A stretch of DNA of 64,000 nt from Didymella arachidicola (taxonomy: Eukaryota > Ascomycota > Dothideomycetes > Pleosporales > Didymellaceae), in contig CM049985.1 in the NCBI GenBank assembly GCA_016630955.3, forward strand, positions 806,001-870,000, in the 5' to 3' direction. The notes below the pieces were generated by a model, which searched no databases, was not told where the DNA came from, and worked only from the letters and a program-made list of their open reading frames with translations. A program made the position numbers and the translations under genes. Positions 35,701-44,785 of this stretch are shown here, one piece after another (the stretch's first letter is position 1; each line of letters starts with the position of its first letter).

Positions 35701-36540
35701 TGCATCCTGTGTTGCAAGCGGGTCTGCGATGTTTTGGGCACCCATTTCTACCAGCCCAGCGAACTTAGCTAGGCTCGCCTCTGGAACTCTGTAGTGGTAC
35801 TGTTCTAGTTGCGGAGTGCCTGGTGTGGAGATGGGGACAGAGGTCACTATCGTCTCATGATCTGAGCCGCTGTGCATGCTAGCATCGACAGCAGACTGGG
35901 CAAACGGGATGTTAGAGAAGGTGAGGTCAAGAACGTGACCAGCGCAGTGTGTTGGCTGCCCTGGCACACCAATGTAGTCCATAGACGCGTTGGCAGCCCA
36001 TCTAGCTAGCTCCACTCCTCCGTTGGCTGCAGTGATGGTAGGCTCAAAGGATTCGTGTCTGGCGTTAAAGTCGCCCCCGACAAGGCAGAGCTGAGGGGGT
36101 GTCAGATGTGTGACGTATTGAATGACGTCTGGGGTGTGTGGCTGTCTGTAGCAGTTGAGTATGGCGACTCCATTTACTACCGCCCATAGCATGTCTGGGT
36201 GGTTGAGACTCTCTCTAGCCTGGTACCGTAGGTGGCGGCCTCTGCGGATGTATGTCATCACTCTAGGGCGGACTGAGCCTGGTGTGTTGGGGCTGTCCCA
36301 GGTGCTGATAGGTGCTAGGTGCTTGAAACCAGGGTGAGTGGATGTTCTCGAGTTGGCACATGCGAAGGGCTCTTGAACACACACAACATCTATGCCCTTC
36401 TGGAAGGCCAGCTCTAGTGTTGTGATGTGCCAGGGCGAGCATCTGCCGACGTTGGCCCAGCATACACGGAGTTGTCTGCTTGGTAGACTGTGCTGTTGAC
36501 GCCTGTTGTGGGCTGGTATGTTGTAGGGGTGTTCTAGCAT
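32707..36540 (-). CDS. LINE ORF2: endonuclease, reverse transcriptase, RNase H
   Basis: 1277 aa from the ATG at 36,540. Residues about 22-240 form an EEP/APE endonuclease (LCLVGGDFNARHESF at 151-165, SGSDHETIV at 225-233). The reverse transcriptase spans about 490-760, with TLDVQGAFD around Asp584, TPQGSPLSPVLY at 641-652 and the catalytic YADD at 670-673. An RNase H domain has Asp985 (FSDGS), Glu1028, Asp1055 (CIDST) and Asp1105 (GNEAAD). A C-terminal zinc knuckle reads CSCGRDKTPEHLVLC. All catalytic residues are present and there are no stops, so the enzyme could nick DNA and copy the LINE RNA in place. Its ATG overlaps the stop of ORF1 by seven bases (ATGCTAG). Confidence 0.96.
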   Translation of the reverse strand: MLEHPYNIPAHNRRQQHSLPSRQLRVCWANVGRCSPWHITTLELAFQKGIDVVCVQEPFACANSRTSTHPGFKHLAPISTWDSPNTPGSVRPRVMTYIRRGRHLRYQARESLNHPDMLWAVVNGVAILNCYRQPHTPDVIQYVTHLTPPQLCLVGGDFNARHESFEPTITAANGGVELARWAANASMDYIGVPGQPTHCAGHVLDLTFSNIPFAQSAVDASMHSGSDHETIVTSVPISTPGTPQLEQYHYRVPEASLAKFAGLVEMGAQNIADPLATQDAAQLEECVTLLTEAIQHSVQAAGKLNRKEGRAAPWWTEECKTAYQAYKRARQLCSGSLPEERQAFKTTVRQAKRQYWRHVIDNARDDKDLFKIIAWHKLTPENQDTPLEVNNRTISDPLEKAEALRQEVLNRYTAEDDLGQRPDQEAAATLPWSTHISLEECERNTIGVSSTSPGTDRSTVRLLRACWTQVGELVRRIFQRCLELNHFPAQWKLAEVAMIPKVGKTDRTSPRSWRPIALLSCIGKGLERTVARRIAWTAMTHKILSPQHGGALPKRSAADLTAAFTHDTEAAWVLGKHVTMVTLDVQGAFDALLKNRLLHRMAQQGWPQRTILFVDSFLTDRRVQVRLGQVTTPSYAVACGTPQGSPLSPVLYTLYLAELLSMDTERRFGYADDICLYQASHSMDDNVEPLAEDLREIRAWGEANKVTFAPEKQEMIHLTRQRSSYAPPCVVDEQLTIYPILPGGEHSQPALRWLGVWFDRRLTFRRHVATRTAKAAKVAYHIRSLARTTYGPPASSLRKATVACVYPSLLYGTECWYRGRTKKPHTLKPGRPQEVSAYIGWHIAAIDKTLAIAARGILPAWRTTPIAALFRDAGLLPAAVALEEARLRFATHLRTTDADHPLTRRTAVPIVNRGVKTGQPQRVKTKVQQMASLLPETPRTTLSAPHYSTGCRTDPTLSLDKKTAAKAFKEWWAQLSPLEVTIFSDGSEQYTKEGEKRVTYGFAVYQNGKQLHTGRGSLNPTSHVFDAEVVGAWRGLQHTVRQPELRTRRIWLCIDSTSVVWCLRGDAPPTSQWAFLECHGAMETHDVSIKWAPGHLDIEGNEAADRLANLEAQHPSPPTGKAALPTLSGIKTIARKTLRHTQQTWWSDKKTKLSKWYKSWDLDYAPRSSPRELDLPRATLARLLSIQSRHGDFAWYHRMYNHKDANLSCSCGRDKTPEHLVLCRKTRGSFSRWPLRPLILPSSQADGLAYTAALVKEPEAFDAFVKLTQYFTKICPR

Positions 36541-38195
36541 GACGATGGCGGGTCATCGCTCATGCTGGTGTCTTCCCTCTCCGAGGTGGACGGGTCAGTG
36601 TGGATAGTCGATTGTGGGCGGATGCTGCCGGCAGACAGCTGTCCTACATTGAGGCTTCTCTGGCCTGTGGCGGCCCGCCTTGGTCTCTTTGCTCTGCCAG
36701 TGGAAGAGGAGGATGGATAGGAGTTAGTCGTTGTAGGAAGTGATGCGGAAGCCCTGCTATCTCCTTCTTGCCTCTGGGTGGGAGGCTGGGGAGGCGCTGT
36801 CTCCGATGCCTCTAGAGGAGTAGTCTCAGGCTGAAGCGTTGCCTGTCTGAGGGTCTCTTCGACTGTCCTGTAGAGGTGCTGCTGTGCTATCTTGCCTGCG
36901 CGTCGGATAGCCTTCAGCTCGGCTCTTGTAGGCTTGATGCTGTGTCCGTTGACCCGGCGAGGGGCTGCAGGGCAGTTGGCGTGGCTAGCTGGGTGTGGTC
37001 CGTGGCAGTTGGCGCACACGGCTTTGTGGGCGCAGTTGTCCCCGTACGGTCCTTGGTGTCTGTCTGTGCGGTCTCCACAGTGCACGCAGCGCGCTACCTG
37101 GGTGCATCGGGCAGCGTTACAGTAGCCCTGGCAGCCTGGGTTGTGGCGCTGGATGGTAGGGTGCTTGTTGATCACCTTGGAGTACTCGCTGATACCAAAA
37201 AGGCGGAACGAGCGGACTGGCTCCTTGTAAGAGATGATCCAGGTGGTAAGGCCACGGTGGTTGGCTCCATGTCGTGAGGCCCTGCAGCTGACCGGCTGCC
37301 TGCCTGTTTGCGAGCATACCTCTTCCTCCACTAGCTGGATAGTCGTGGGTAGTTCTGTGCCGTCGAGGGTTCGAAGGGAACTGGGTACTCCCTGTACTGC
37401 GTAGTTGATCCAGCGTTCTGGGACCCTTACCGCGTCTCCGTCTAGTGCTCTCGCTAGAAGTTCCTGGTTTTCTTGGGTTAGAAGCTGGTCCCGGATAGAC
37501 TTATTAGCTGGGGTGATCGCCCAGCCTGTTTTGATTGGTGATGCGGCAGGTATGTCCCTCAGGGTGATTCCTCCTATGCTCTTGCAAACTGCCTGTCTTA
37601 CCGCAAATGGTGAGGGTTGTTGCAGTCGCATTGTTGGGTTGGAGATGGCTATGAAGATTCGATCGTCTTCTTTGGGCTTAGCCGACGGACCAGGCCGGGG
37701 TTTAGCAGGGATCAGGGGTCGGTTGGCACCCCTATCTGAGATTTGGGGGTCTCTGGCTACGTCCGCCCAAGAGCGGCGTCCTGACTCTTGGCTCCCGGGG
37801 TTGCTGTGATTAGTGTCACTGCTCCAGCGAGAGCTAGGGGGAGAGTTGCTTGGGGAGAGGGAGGTCAGCGCGTGAACGACCCTCTGCTGCAGCTCCTGTG
37901 CGATCCTGGCTTCTTGCGGGTTAGTGTAGCCCTGTGCGTGTTGATCTACGGCTGCTGCGAAGGCAGTAGTGATGGTGTTCCATAGCTGGGTAATTTGCTG
38001 AGTCTCAGCGATGTGGCGTTGGACGGCATCAGAGACTCGAGGTTTGGGAGCGCCCCCACCGGGGTTCTGGCTGCTCAGAAGGGGCGCATGGTGCTGCATG
38101 TCCTCCTGGGGCCGTCTTGGAGCGCGTGTATACAACTGCTGGGGGATCTCGTAGTCTGGGGACCCTGTGTGCTGGGAAGAGGGAGACTCTGCCAT
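36534..38195 (-). CDS. LINE ORF1: gag-like RNA-binding protein with zinc knuckles
   Basis: 553 aa from the ATG at 38,195. The N-terminal third is Gln/Ser/Pro-rich. A central segment (about residues 175-345) is the conserved fungal LINE ORF1 core (RIFIAISNPTMRLQQPSPFA). It is followed by a cluster of zinc knuckles (about 350-415) with the pattern CTQVARCVHCG...C...CANCHGPHPASHANC. Such proteins bind the element RNA and form the ribonucleoprotein. The tail is Ser/Thr/Pro-rich. It is intact and its stop overlaps the start of ORF2. Confidence 0.92.
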   Translation of the reverse strand: MAESPSSQHTGSPDYEIPQQLYTRAPRRPQEDMQHHAPLLSSQNPGGGAPKPRVSDAVQRHIAETQQITQLWNTITTAFAAAVDQHAQGYTNPQEARIAQELQQRVVHALTSLSPSNSPPSSRWSSDTNHSNPGSQESGRRSWADVARDPQISDRGANRPLIPAKPRPGPSAKPKEDDRIFIAISNPTMRLQQPSPFAVRQAVCKSIGGITLRDIPAASPIKTGWAITPANKSIRDQLLTQENQELLARALDGDAVRVPERWINYAVQGVPSSLRTLDGTELPTTIQLVEEEVCSQTGRQPVSCRASRHGANHRGLTTWIISYKEPVRSFRLFGISEYSKVINKHPTIQRHNPGCQGYCNAARCTQVARCVHCGDRTDRHQGPYGDNCAHKAVCANCHGPHPASHANCPAAPRRVNGHSIKPTRAELKAIRRAGKIAQQHLYRTVEETLRQATLQPETTPLEASETAPPQPPTQRQEGDSRASASLPTTTNSYPSSSSTGRAKRPRRAATGQRSLNVGQLSAGSIRPQSTIHTDPSTSEREDTSMSDDPPSSC

Positions 38196-38320
38196 CCTAT
38201 TAAGCTCCTTGCGCGTCGCGCAGGGGGCCTAGGCGGACGTTAGAGGTACTCCCAGAGTGGCCGCAGTGAGCCGGATCGTTTGCTGTGATTTTTGGGGCTT
38301 CTGTGAAGGAAACCCAGAAA

Positions 38321-39466
38321 TCAAAAGATTGGTGTTCGGTCTGGGTTGGCTGGCTGTATACCGGTGGCTTCAAAAGACCTCTTGATGAGTGGAGGCTTGA
38401 ATACAGAGCTCCAGGACCTCCAGAAGAGCGGGAAGAAGTCTCCTTTGGTCAAATTGAGTAACCCATGGCTGTCCTGGAGGTATCCCATCAACTGAGTTGA
38501 GTAAGCTGTTGCCAGGGGTTTAAACATCACAACATCAAGTGGTTGAAGCGTATGGGTAGCGTGAGGAGGCAGTACAAACAAGAGGATCTTGTTGTCGTTA
38601 CAATACTCAATAAAATCCATGGTTACATGGGATCCGTGGCCGTCAAGGAGTAGTAATCGATACCCAGTTAAAGCATGCCGTCTGGTCTCTCGGTCAAACA
38701 CCTGTTTGAGCCAAGCTAACCCAATATCGTTGTTGCTCCAGCCAGAGGGTGATGACGTAGTAAATACTGAGTGTTCTCCTGCTTGTACAGCTTCAACCCA
38801 GCTCGATTGAACAGCTCCGTTGGCTCCCTGGAAGATGAGAGTCGGACTCAAAGCTTTGCCATCCGAACAAATACAAGCTATCACCGTTATCCACTCGGTT
38901 GAGCCATCTTCAAGTACTTGCCTTGCCCCTTTTTGCTCGTAGAGTCTTCTGCTAAATATACGTGTTGTATTGCCAACCCGGCCAAGTTGAAACCCCTTTT
39001 CGTCCATATTGAATATATGGATAGGTTGTATATTGTACTCCTCCATCTTTTTATGTAAAAGCTTGAAATACAAGTTGTACTTGGCCCCTGAATCAGCTTT
39101 AGTACGCTCCTTGGCCATGGCTTTGCCCGAGCGAGAGATGAGATGGTTGGGATGCCGGCGGAGATACCGGGAAACCCAGCTTTCGGAGACCGGCTTGCCA
39201 GCCAACTGACTGGCAAACTGTTGTATCATTGTTCTTGTAGGTGGCAAACGTCGTTCGGTAAGCGTTTCGATATATCGTACGAGCTCGGCTTCGTGTTGTG
39301 GGTGGAGGGAGGACTTGCGCAAGCCATAGGTCTCGGTTTCGCCCTTGTGTCGTCTCATCAGCGTCATTCGTCCTACACCATACTTCTTCGCAATTGCTTG
39401 GTACGAGAATTCATCTCCTGGTTCACGCGATTCGATTTCTTTAATCACTTCTTGAACCGGGTCCAT
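38321..39466 (-). pseudogene. Element 2 transposase, N-terminal and catalytic part
   Basis: From the ATG at 39,466, about 375 transposase codons run through two helix-turn-helix domains (FSYQAIAKKYGVGRMTLMRR; LHPQHEAELVRYIETLTERR). The DDE domain is complete: IFNMDEKGFQLGR, LLLLDGHGSHVTMDF and HTLQPLDVVMFKPL. Unlike element 1, the NMDEKGF Glu and the Trp before ITVIACICSDG are intact. After SFEATGIQPANP the frame enters LINE leader sequence and stops six codons later. The missing C-terminal part is at 31,568-32,302. Confidence 0.9.
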
Positions 39467-39556
39467 ATTGGTTGAGTTATGACGCGTTGAAGTTTTGTTG
39501 TTGTGGTGGTGGGGGTGCTCAACCAGTGACCATGATCATCGAACGCACGGTTACTG

Positions 39557-39610
39557 TAACGTGTTTTACAAGCGAGTCGGCCATACAAGCGAGTCGGCCA
39601 CCCCACCAAC
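39557..39610 (+). repeat. Orphan transposon end with internal 16-bp duplication
   Basis: Begins TAACGTGTTTTAC and contains ACAAGCGAGTCGGCCA twice in tandem (39,568-39,600), then CCCCACCAA. The layout (TAACGT, repeated GCGAG blocks, then ACCCCACCAA) mirrors the element 3 terminal repeat 100 bp away, so this is probably one end of a related family without a visible partner. Its first 29 bases match 29,240-29,268. Confidence 0.55.
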
Positions 39611-39658
39611 TTTAAGCACCTCTATAGGCTTACAACTCAACAACGCAATAGTATAATA

Positions 39659-41523
39659 ACGTACATCACGGGCGAGTGCATCACCGAGCGAGTGCATCAC
39701 TTTTGCCAAGACCCCACCAAAATACCAACCCTACACCAATGCCTCCACAACCACAACAGATAGACGCGTTAAAAGAAGCTCAGATACAGCTTGCCATCCA
39801 AGCTCTTAAAAAAGACCCAAAACTCTCCTAGCGACGCGCTGCAGCTATCTACGGAGTCCAACAAAGTACACTAAGTCGAAGACGCGCCGGAAGACCTTCA
39901 CGCGTCAATACCATGGCCAACTCACGGAATCTAACCAATACTGAGGAGGGGGTGATTGTTACACACATACTTGAGCTCTCTAAGCAAGGACGACCTCCCC
40001 GGCTTGCAGATGTGGCTGATATTGCCAATTCTCTGCGGAAAGAGCGCGGTTTGGCCCCTGTTGGCTCAAACTGGGCCAGCACGTTCGTTTCGCGTCAGGA
40101 GGAGCTCAAAGTAGTGTTCAATCGCAAGTACGACTACAAGAGAGTCCTCTGCGAAGATCCTAAGGTCATACAGGGCTGGTTTGACCTTGTAGCCAATACC
40201 AAAGCCAAGTATAGCATCTAGGACAACGACACGTACAACTTCGACGAGACAGGCTTCATGATGGGCCAGATAAGCTCCAGAGCAGTCGTTACAGCTTTAG
40301 AGAACCGTGGACAGGCAAAAGCAGTCCAGCCAGGCAATCGCGAGTGGGTAACGGTCATCTAGGGCATCAATGCCACAGGGTGGGCAATCCCGCCCTACAT
40401 CATCTTTAAAGCCCGCCGCCACCAGTCCAACTGGTACAAAGACGATAACCTGCCCTAGGATTAGACTGTTGCTGTCTCTAAGAACGGCTGGACTACTAAC
40501 GAGCTTGGTTTTGACTGGTTAAAGCACTTTGACAGGCATACAAAGACGCGCACTGTTGGCACCTACCGTTTGCTGATTATTAACGGTTATAAGAGCCACA
40601 ACTCTAAGGAATTCAAGCAATACTGCAAGGACAACAATATTATAGGCCTATGCATGCCTGCGCACTCATCGCACCTCCTGCAGCTACTTGATGTGGCTTG
40701 TTTTGGCCCTCTAAAGAAGGCGTACGGGGATGAGGTCAATCAGCTTATACACAACCGGATCAACCACATTACAAAGCAGGAGTTCTTCCTATGCTTCATA
40801 GCAGCTCATAATAAAGCTATGACCTCTAGCAACATTCAAGGAGGGTTCTGAGGGGCCGGATTGGCTCTGTTTGCCCCAGATCGCGTCATATTGACCCTGA
40901 ATGTGAAGCTGCGCACCCCATCGCCACCACTCCCCCAAAACAGCCCGCTCTAGCAGTCGCAAACCCCAAGCAATACCCTAGAATTTAGGTCGCAATTAAC
41001 GCTTGTAAAGAAGAGGATTCAGAGACATGTAGACAGCTCACCAACCTCTATGGTTGAAGCGTTTAAGAAGGTCTTAAAGGGGGCAGCAATAGTTGCGCAC
41101 AAGCTAGCTTTGGCACAACGGGAGAACGCTGCACTTCACGCAGCTCTAGCAGCTGCTACAGAACGTAAATCGCGCAGAAGAAGGCATATCTAGACAGAGG
41201 GAAGCCTCACAGTTGAAGAGGGCCAGCGGCAGACTGCTCTATCAGAGTTTGGCGCACGTAGTGATGGAAAGAAGAGGAAGACACAGGTGCGTGCTAAAGG
41301 AGGTGAACCATCCCAACAACGCTGTGGAAGGTGCGGAGAGGGTGGGCACAACGCGCAAACGTGCAAGAATAGAGCAGAAGAGGTCTCTAAGTAATATTAC
41401 AGCTTGTTTTGCCTTGTGCAGGGCCAATTCGTGGTGTTCTGGGCCATAACGTGGGTGATTTTGGTGGGGTCTTGGCAAAAGTGTTTCGCTCGCCCATGTG
41501 TTCCGCTCGCATGTGATGTACGT
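39659..41523 (+). mobile_element. Element 3: Fot1-like transposon with 65-66 nt inverted repeats, 1,865 bp
   Basis: The terminal repeats 39,659-39,723 and 41,458-41,523 both start ACGTACATCAC and end CCAAGACCCCACCAAAAT, with divergent middle parts. TA flanks both sides (39,657-39,658 and 41,524-41,525). It encodes one transposase frame on the plus strand, opposite to elements 1 and 2, and belongs to a different subfamily because it ends in a CCHC zinc knuckle rather than a coiled coil. Confidence 0.9.
39739..41394 (+). pseudogene. Element 3 transposase with eight nonsense codons
   Basis: From ATG 39,739 to the final TAA at 41,392 is one frame of 551 codons without a single frameshift. It is broken by TAG at 39829, 40219, 40360, 40456, 40462, 40951 and 41191 and TGA at 40849. 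Domains: helix-turn-helix (AAAIYGVQQSTLSRR), CENP-B type HTH (about 75-130), DDE core (TYNFDETGFMMGQ, RLLIINGYKSHNSKEF, HLLQLLDVACFGPL), C-terminal knuckle CGRCGEGGHNAQTC. The second catalytic Asp reads Asn (LIINGYKSH where relatives have a D-G-x-x-S-H pattern), again a G-to-A change. Most TAGs sit where relatives have Gln; one is at a Trp. This is the expected outcome of C-to-T change at CpA, as in repeat-induced point mutation. Confidence 0.9.
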
Positions 41524-41943
41524 TATAGAGTACGGCAAAGCTGCGCTTATAGCTCAAGCTGTAGATTGACTGATCTAAACTGATCTGACTAGAGATAGTA
41601 AGCTAGGGATAGCAAGAATCTCTGTACGTACACACTCTAGCCTGACTCCATTTGCAATGTTGCAATACGCATAGCCTAAACTTAAGGCGTGCTGATCCAT
41701 CTCGTTGGTAGCTTATTACGTAGCGCAGAACTGCATCCTATTATCTTACATCATCTGTGTTACATGTTTCTGAAGTGATTTTACGTGCAATATTTCGAAA
41801 TTTAGTAAGGAGGATTCCCTAAACCTATTTTCTATAAGAGTTGGACCGCAATGTAGGTATGCTAGTTCACTATGGCTAGTGTTTTTGTATTGCTTAACAG
41901 ATCATGTTCCCATGATTGAATAGTTACTTCATTTCTATTCGGT

Positions 41944-43390
41944 TCACGCACTTCCTACCCAAGCATTATAATTGTTTGGGCTAGACCCTGGGCTTGACAA
42001 AATCTGCTTGCCTGAGCCCTGAATAACTGGTGCCCCATTCCTTATGATTTTGACTGTGACCACGCCTGACTGGCCATTAAAATTCTGTGAGAAGTGGTTC
42101 AGACCCGTCTTAGTAGCCTGGAAGGTCGTGGGGTTGTTGCTGCCAATTTGTACGCTGACCTGAGCAGGCAAGGATTTGATCAGTGCTGTGAAGAAGACCT
42201 TGTCCTGGAGACAAGTTGCGGGAGAAAATGGCGTTTGCCAAGGCGCGTTGCAGACCACGCCGTTGGGATTCGAAGCAGCAGGATAGACACGGTACCAGTA
42301 CGACAGCTTCTCTGTAACGATGACGGGTTCCACGCCGCCGTTCTTGTAAGTTGCGATATAATGCGGCAGCAGAGCACGCCAGCCATCGTGCGGCATATTG
42401 TCCACATACCACTTTGCGCTCCCCTCGGGCGCGTTTGGAATGCCAGCGTCGAAAATCGGGCCTACATAGTGCGACTCGCCAAAATCGTTCCAGGTCACAA
42501 TCTGCACAAACTGGGGCTTGATTTCGAACACGTGCTCCCAGCGCAGGTGCCATAGGTCGTCGCCCCGCCAGAGGCGCCTTTTGCCGTATTGGGGCAGGTC
42601 GGTAAAGAACCAGGGCGATACACCCATCATATACTGGCCGGTAACGCCCTTCCAGGCAACATCAGGATCGGTCGTGGGATTGGTGTCCATGTTGTTGGGG
42701 CCGTTGGGCCACATGTTCCAGGAGAAGACTCCATCAATGGTGTTAAGCCAGTTCCGGTGCCAATTGGGGTCGCGGCTTGTGTACTCTGGCATGAAATAGA
42801 TGCCACGCGAGGAGAATTGAGTTTTGATCGGCGCCCAATCGCCCACGTTGTCGGATCCTTCGAAGGTGGATACGATGGCTTTTCCAGTGTTCTGGCCGGG
42901 CGTGTATGGATGCTTGGCGTATGAATAATTCTCAATGTACTGTTTTCGGTCAAACCTCATTTCTGATTCTCTAAAAAAAGAAGCAAACCCACAGCCGATA
43001 GCGCTGTCTTCACATCCGCAGCGGGCCAGACTCCCTGTGAGCCGCCCTCGTAATCAAACGCAAATAATAGTTTGAATTCATCTGCGACTTCATTGCTAGC
43101 CTGGAATGCAAGGCTGACTTGGGTCTCGATGGTTCCGCGCCAGGGAGTCCCCATATTTAGCACAAAACCATCGATACCGGCTGCTTTAGCAATACGGATG
43201 TCGCTAATCCATCTGGCTTTGTCGTACGCACCGTTGTTCCCAACCTGGTTCTGTCAGTCTAAAGATACACAGCATGGGTGATACACAGCATGGGTGATAC
43301 ACTGACAATGACGTGCGCAAACACGCGCTGAGCAGCACCAAATCGCAGCAGATGCGCGGTTACAATGAAGAGCATGCAAACCAGGAGCAT
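41944..43390 (-). CDS. GH71 alpha-1,3-glucanase (mutanase), 3 exons
   Basis: Model: exon 1 43390-43307, intron 43306-43245 (62 nt), exon 2 43244-42993, intron 42992-42940 (53 nt, GTGGGT donor), exon 3 42939-41944; 443 aa. The N-terminus is a signal peptide (MLLVCMLFIVTAHLLRFGAA). GH71 landmarks follow: RVFAHVIVGN, KAAGIDGFVLNMG, FKLLFAFDYEG, GKAIVSTFEGSDNVGDW, and the strongly conserved VQIVTWNDFGESHYVGPI. These secreted enzymes cut alpha-1,3-glucan of fungal walls, in wall remodelling or attack on other fungi. Length equals that of single-domain family members and no carbohydrate-binding module is attached. The second intron joins VKTALSA to YIENYSY; without it a stop follows at once. Intron 1 contains a tandem duplication. 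Confidence 0.9.
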
Positions 43391-44149
43391 CTTGCATAGA
43401 GTTGTGAGAGATGGATAACTGTAGTGATGACTGCCAGAGGGAATAGCTCTTTCTTATACATAGATAGAGTCTATCACTTCATAGTGTGCTTTGATGTGAA
43501 CCATCCACGGAGTGGAGGCACTATAATCCTACATTTGGATGACCTATTGCGAATACGATATCGAAAGTATGAGTAAGCTCGTCTGGTGTTGCTATGATTT
43601 AATATCTTGACTAGAAGGCTGATGTTATGGCCTCTGTCAATGGCTAGTCGTTCTCCGAATACGAATGGCTGTTCCTTAGCGCTCATCCTAGTGGATTGGT
43701 TCGCCGCCTTGCATGCCTGATGTCAGATGCAATCTACACAATCGTCGCAATGCATGGGCTTGCGCCGCGAAGAGTGTCAGGTGGGTGAACCACAGGCCCC
43801 GATTAGTGGAACTGGATGTATCTTCTCAGGACTAGCTCCCTGAAGGATTCAGAGTCGTCCCAACAAGGCCAATGCTAAACTAACTACACCGACCGTAAAA
43901 CTGAGCGGAAACATTGCCTGATTCAGTTAGGCCGGGTTACTACTGCCGTAGCTATCATCCCCTGTCGTCTGGTGCTGCCAATCAGATCACAAGATATTAG
44001 TATACCGCGCTCAATGCGTACGCAGAAATCTTCTACGATTAACAGTCCCTAGATTCAAGAAATCAGCAATTTCTTGATGGAAACGGAACATCTAATGCCT
44101 GTGTCGGACAATGCAGCCGGCCTGCCAGCTCGTCAGACTTGGAGAGAGC

Positions 44150-44785
44150 TAGGTCTTCAGCGACCATACATATTGAAAGTGGCTCTTTGACATGTCTCAA
44201 AAAGAATCTTATGAACTCCATCAATGCCACTGATTTGCCAACGCACTGCCATTTGCCACGGTGGAACACAAGGTCGACTGTGCTAGCCATCTCTGCAGCT
44301 TTCTCGGGGTTCGCTTCGATCCATCGCTCGAGACGAAAGTAATTGGCATTGGGACCTTAGATGGCTATAAGTGGCTGGATGCCCAGTGGGTAAGTATCGG
44401 GCCGAGGGGCTCCAGAGAAGTACTTGCTGTCGATGATATCTCCTCCGGATGGTACTTGCTTGAACATGGCCCAGGAGGCTGGTGGCATTATCCGAAACTC
44501 TTCCTTGATCATGGCCGAGAGATACGCCACCTAGGGTGGCCCTTTATCTTTGACTGGCGGCGATGTCTTCCCCGCTCTGACACATGCGTTGATCTCATAC
44601 CTATTGCATTTCTTGTAGATATGGGGATTCGTGACAACATAGCGCAAACAGCTCAGATTGTACCTGCTGCAGTCAGCAACGCTTCAGATCAGGGCTTCCT
44701 TTGCAGCTCGATCCTCACTGCGACCGTGACGAATGAAGGATCTCAGCATGTCAGACCGTGACTCTGCTTCAGGTCGGAAACAACC
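44150..44785 (-). pseudogene. Cytochrome P450 relic, C-terminal half only
   Basis: Minus-strand P450 landmarks in order: RPEAESRSDMLRSFIRHG with RAAKEALI-stop and YVVTNPHIYKK (helix I region). Then VAYLSAMIKEEFRIMPP with the K-helix E-x-x-R, VPSGGDIIDSKYFSG, YFRLERWIEANPEKAAEM, and the haem loop VFHRGKWQCVGKSVALME with its Cys. This ending resembles pisatin-demethylase-type fungal P450s. Several stops (after EALI, before VAYLS, and before the FRLERW block) and loss of the whole N-terminal half show it is dead. The relic ends at an AT-rich tract, perhaps where the rest was deleted. Confidence 0.82.

Larger units (their letters stand above)
32303..38338 (-). mobile_element. Full-length Tad1-type non-LTR retrotransposon (LINE), about 6.0 kb
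   Basis: Two overlapping open frames on the minus strand (ORF1 38,195-36,534; ORF2 36,540-32,707) lie between a 5-prime leader of about 140 nt and a 3-prime region of about 380 nt ending in a six-copy CCAA repeat. Endonuclease, reverse transcriptase and RNase H in one polyprotein plus a zinc-knuckle ORF1 fit the Tad1 clade of fungal LINEs. Both frames are fully open over 5.5 kb, so this copy may be competent or only recently silenced. It interrupts the element 2 transposase within the codons for GIQPANP. A target duplication is unclear because the target itself reads CCAACC, similar to the tail. Confidence 0.9.
31415..39551 (-). mobile_element. Element 2: second pogo-like transposon, split by a LINE
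   Basis: The two halves of one transposase gene lie at 38,321-39,466 and 31,568-32,302, same strand and order, with a complete LINE between them. TA dinucleotides sit at 31,413-31,414 and 39,552-39,553. The sequences just inside are only loosely inverted-repetitive (ACGTGC and ACCGTGC starts, TCATG further in), so the ends are tentative. Without the LINE the element would be about 2.1 kb, like element 1. Confidence 0.7.

Noticed and set aside
39739..41394. Amber codon reassignment (TAG read as Gln) in element 3
   Set aside because: One TAG sits at a conserved Trp position, ordinary CAG codons remain in the frame, and a catalytic Asp is also lost, so nonsense mutation by C-to-T change is simpler.
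44261..44761. 166-codon plus-strand frame
   Set aside because: The opposite strand carries P450 motifs in the right order, so this frame is a shadow of the relic.
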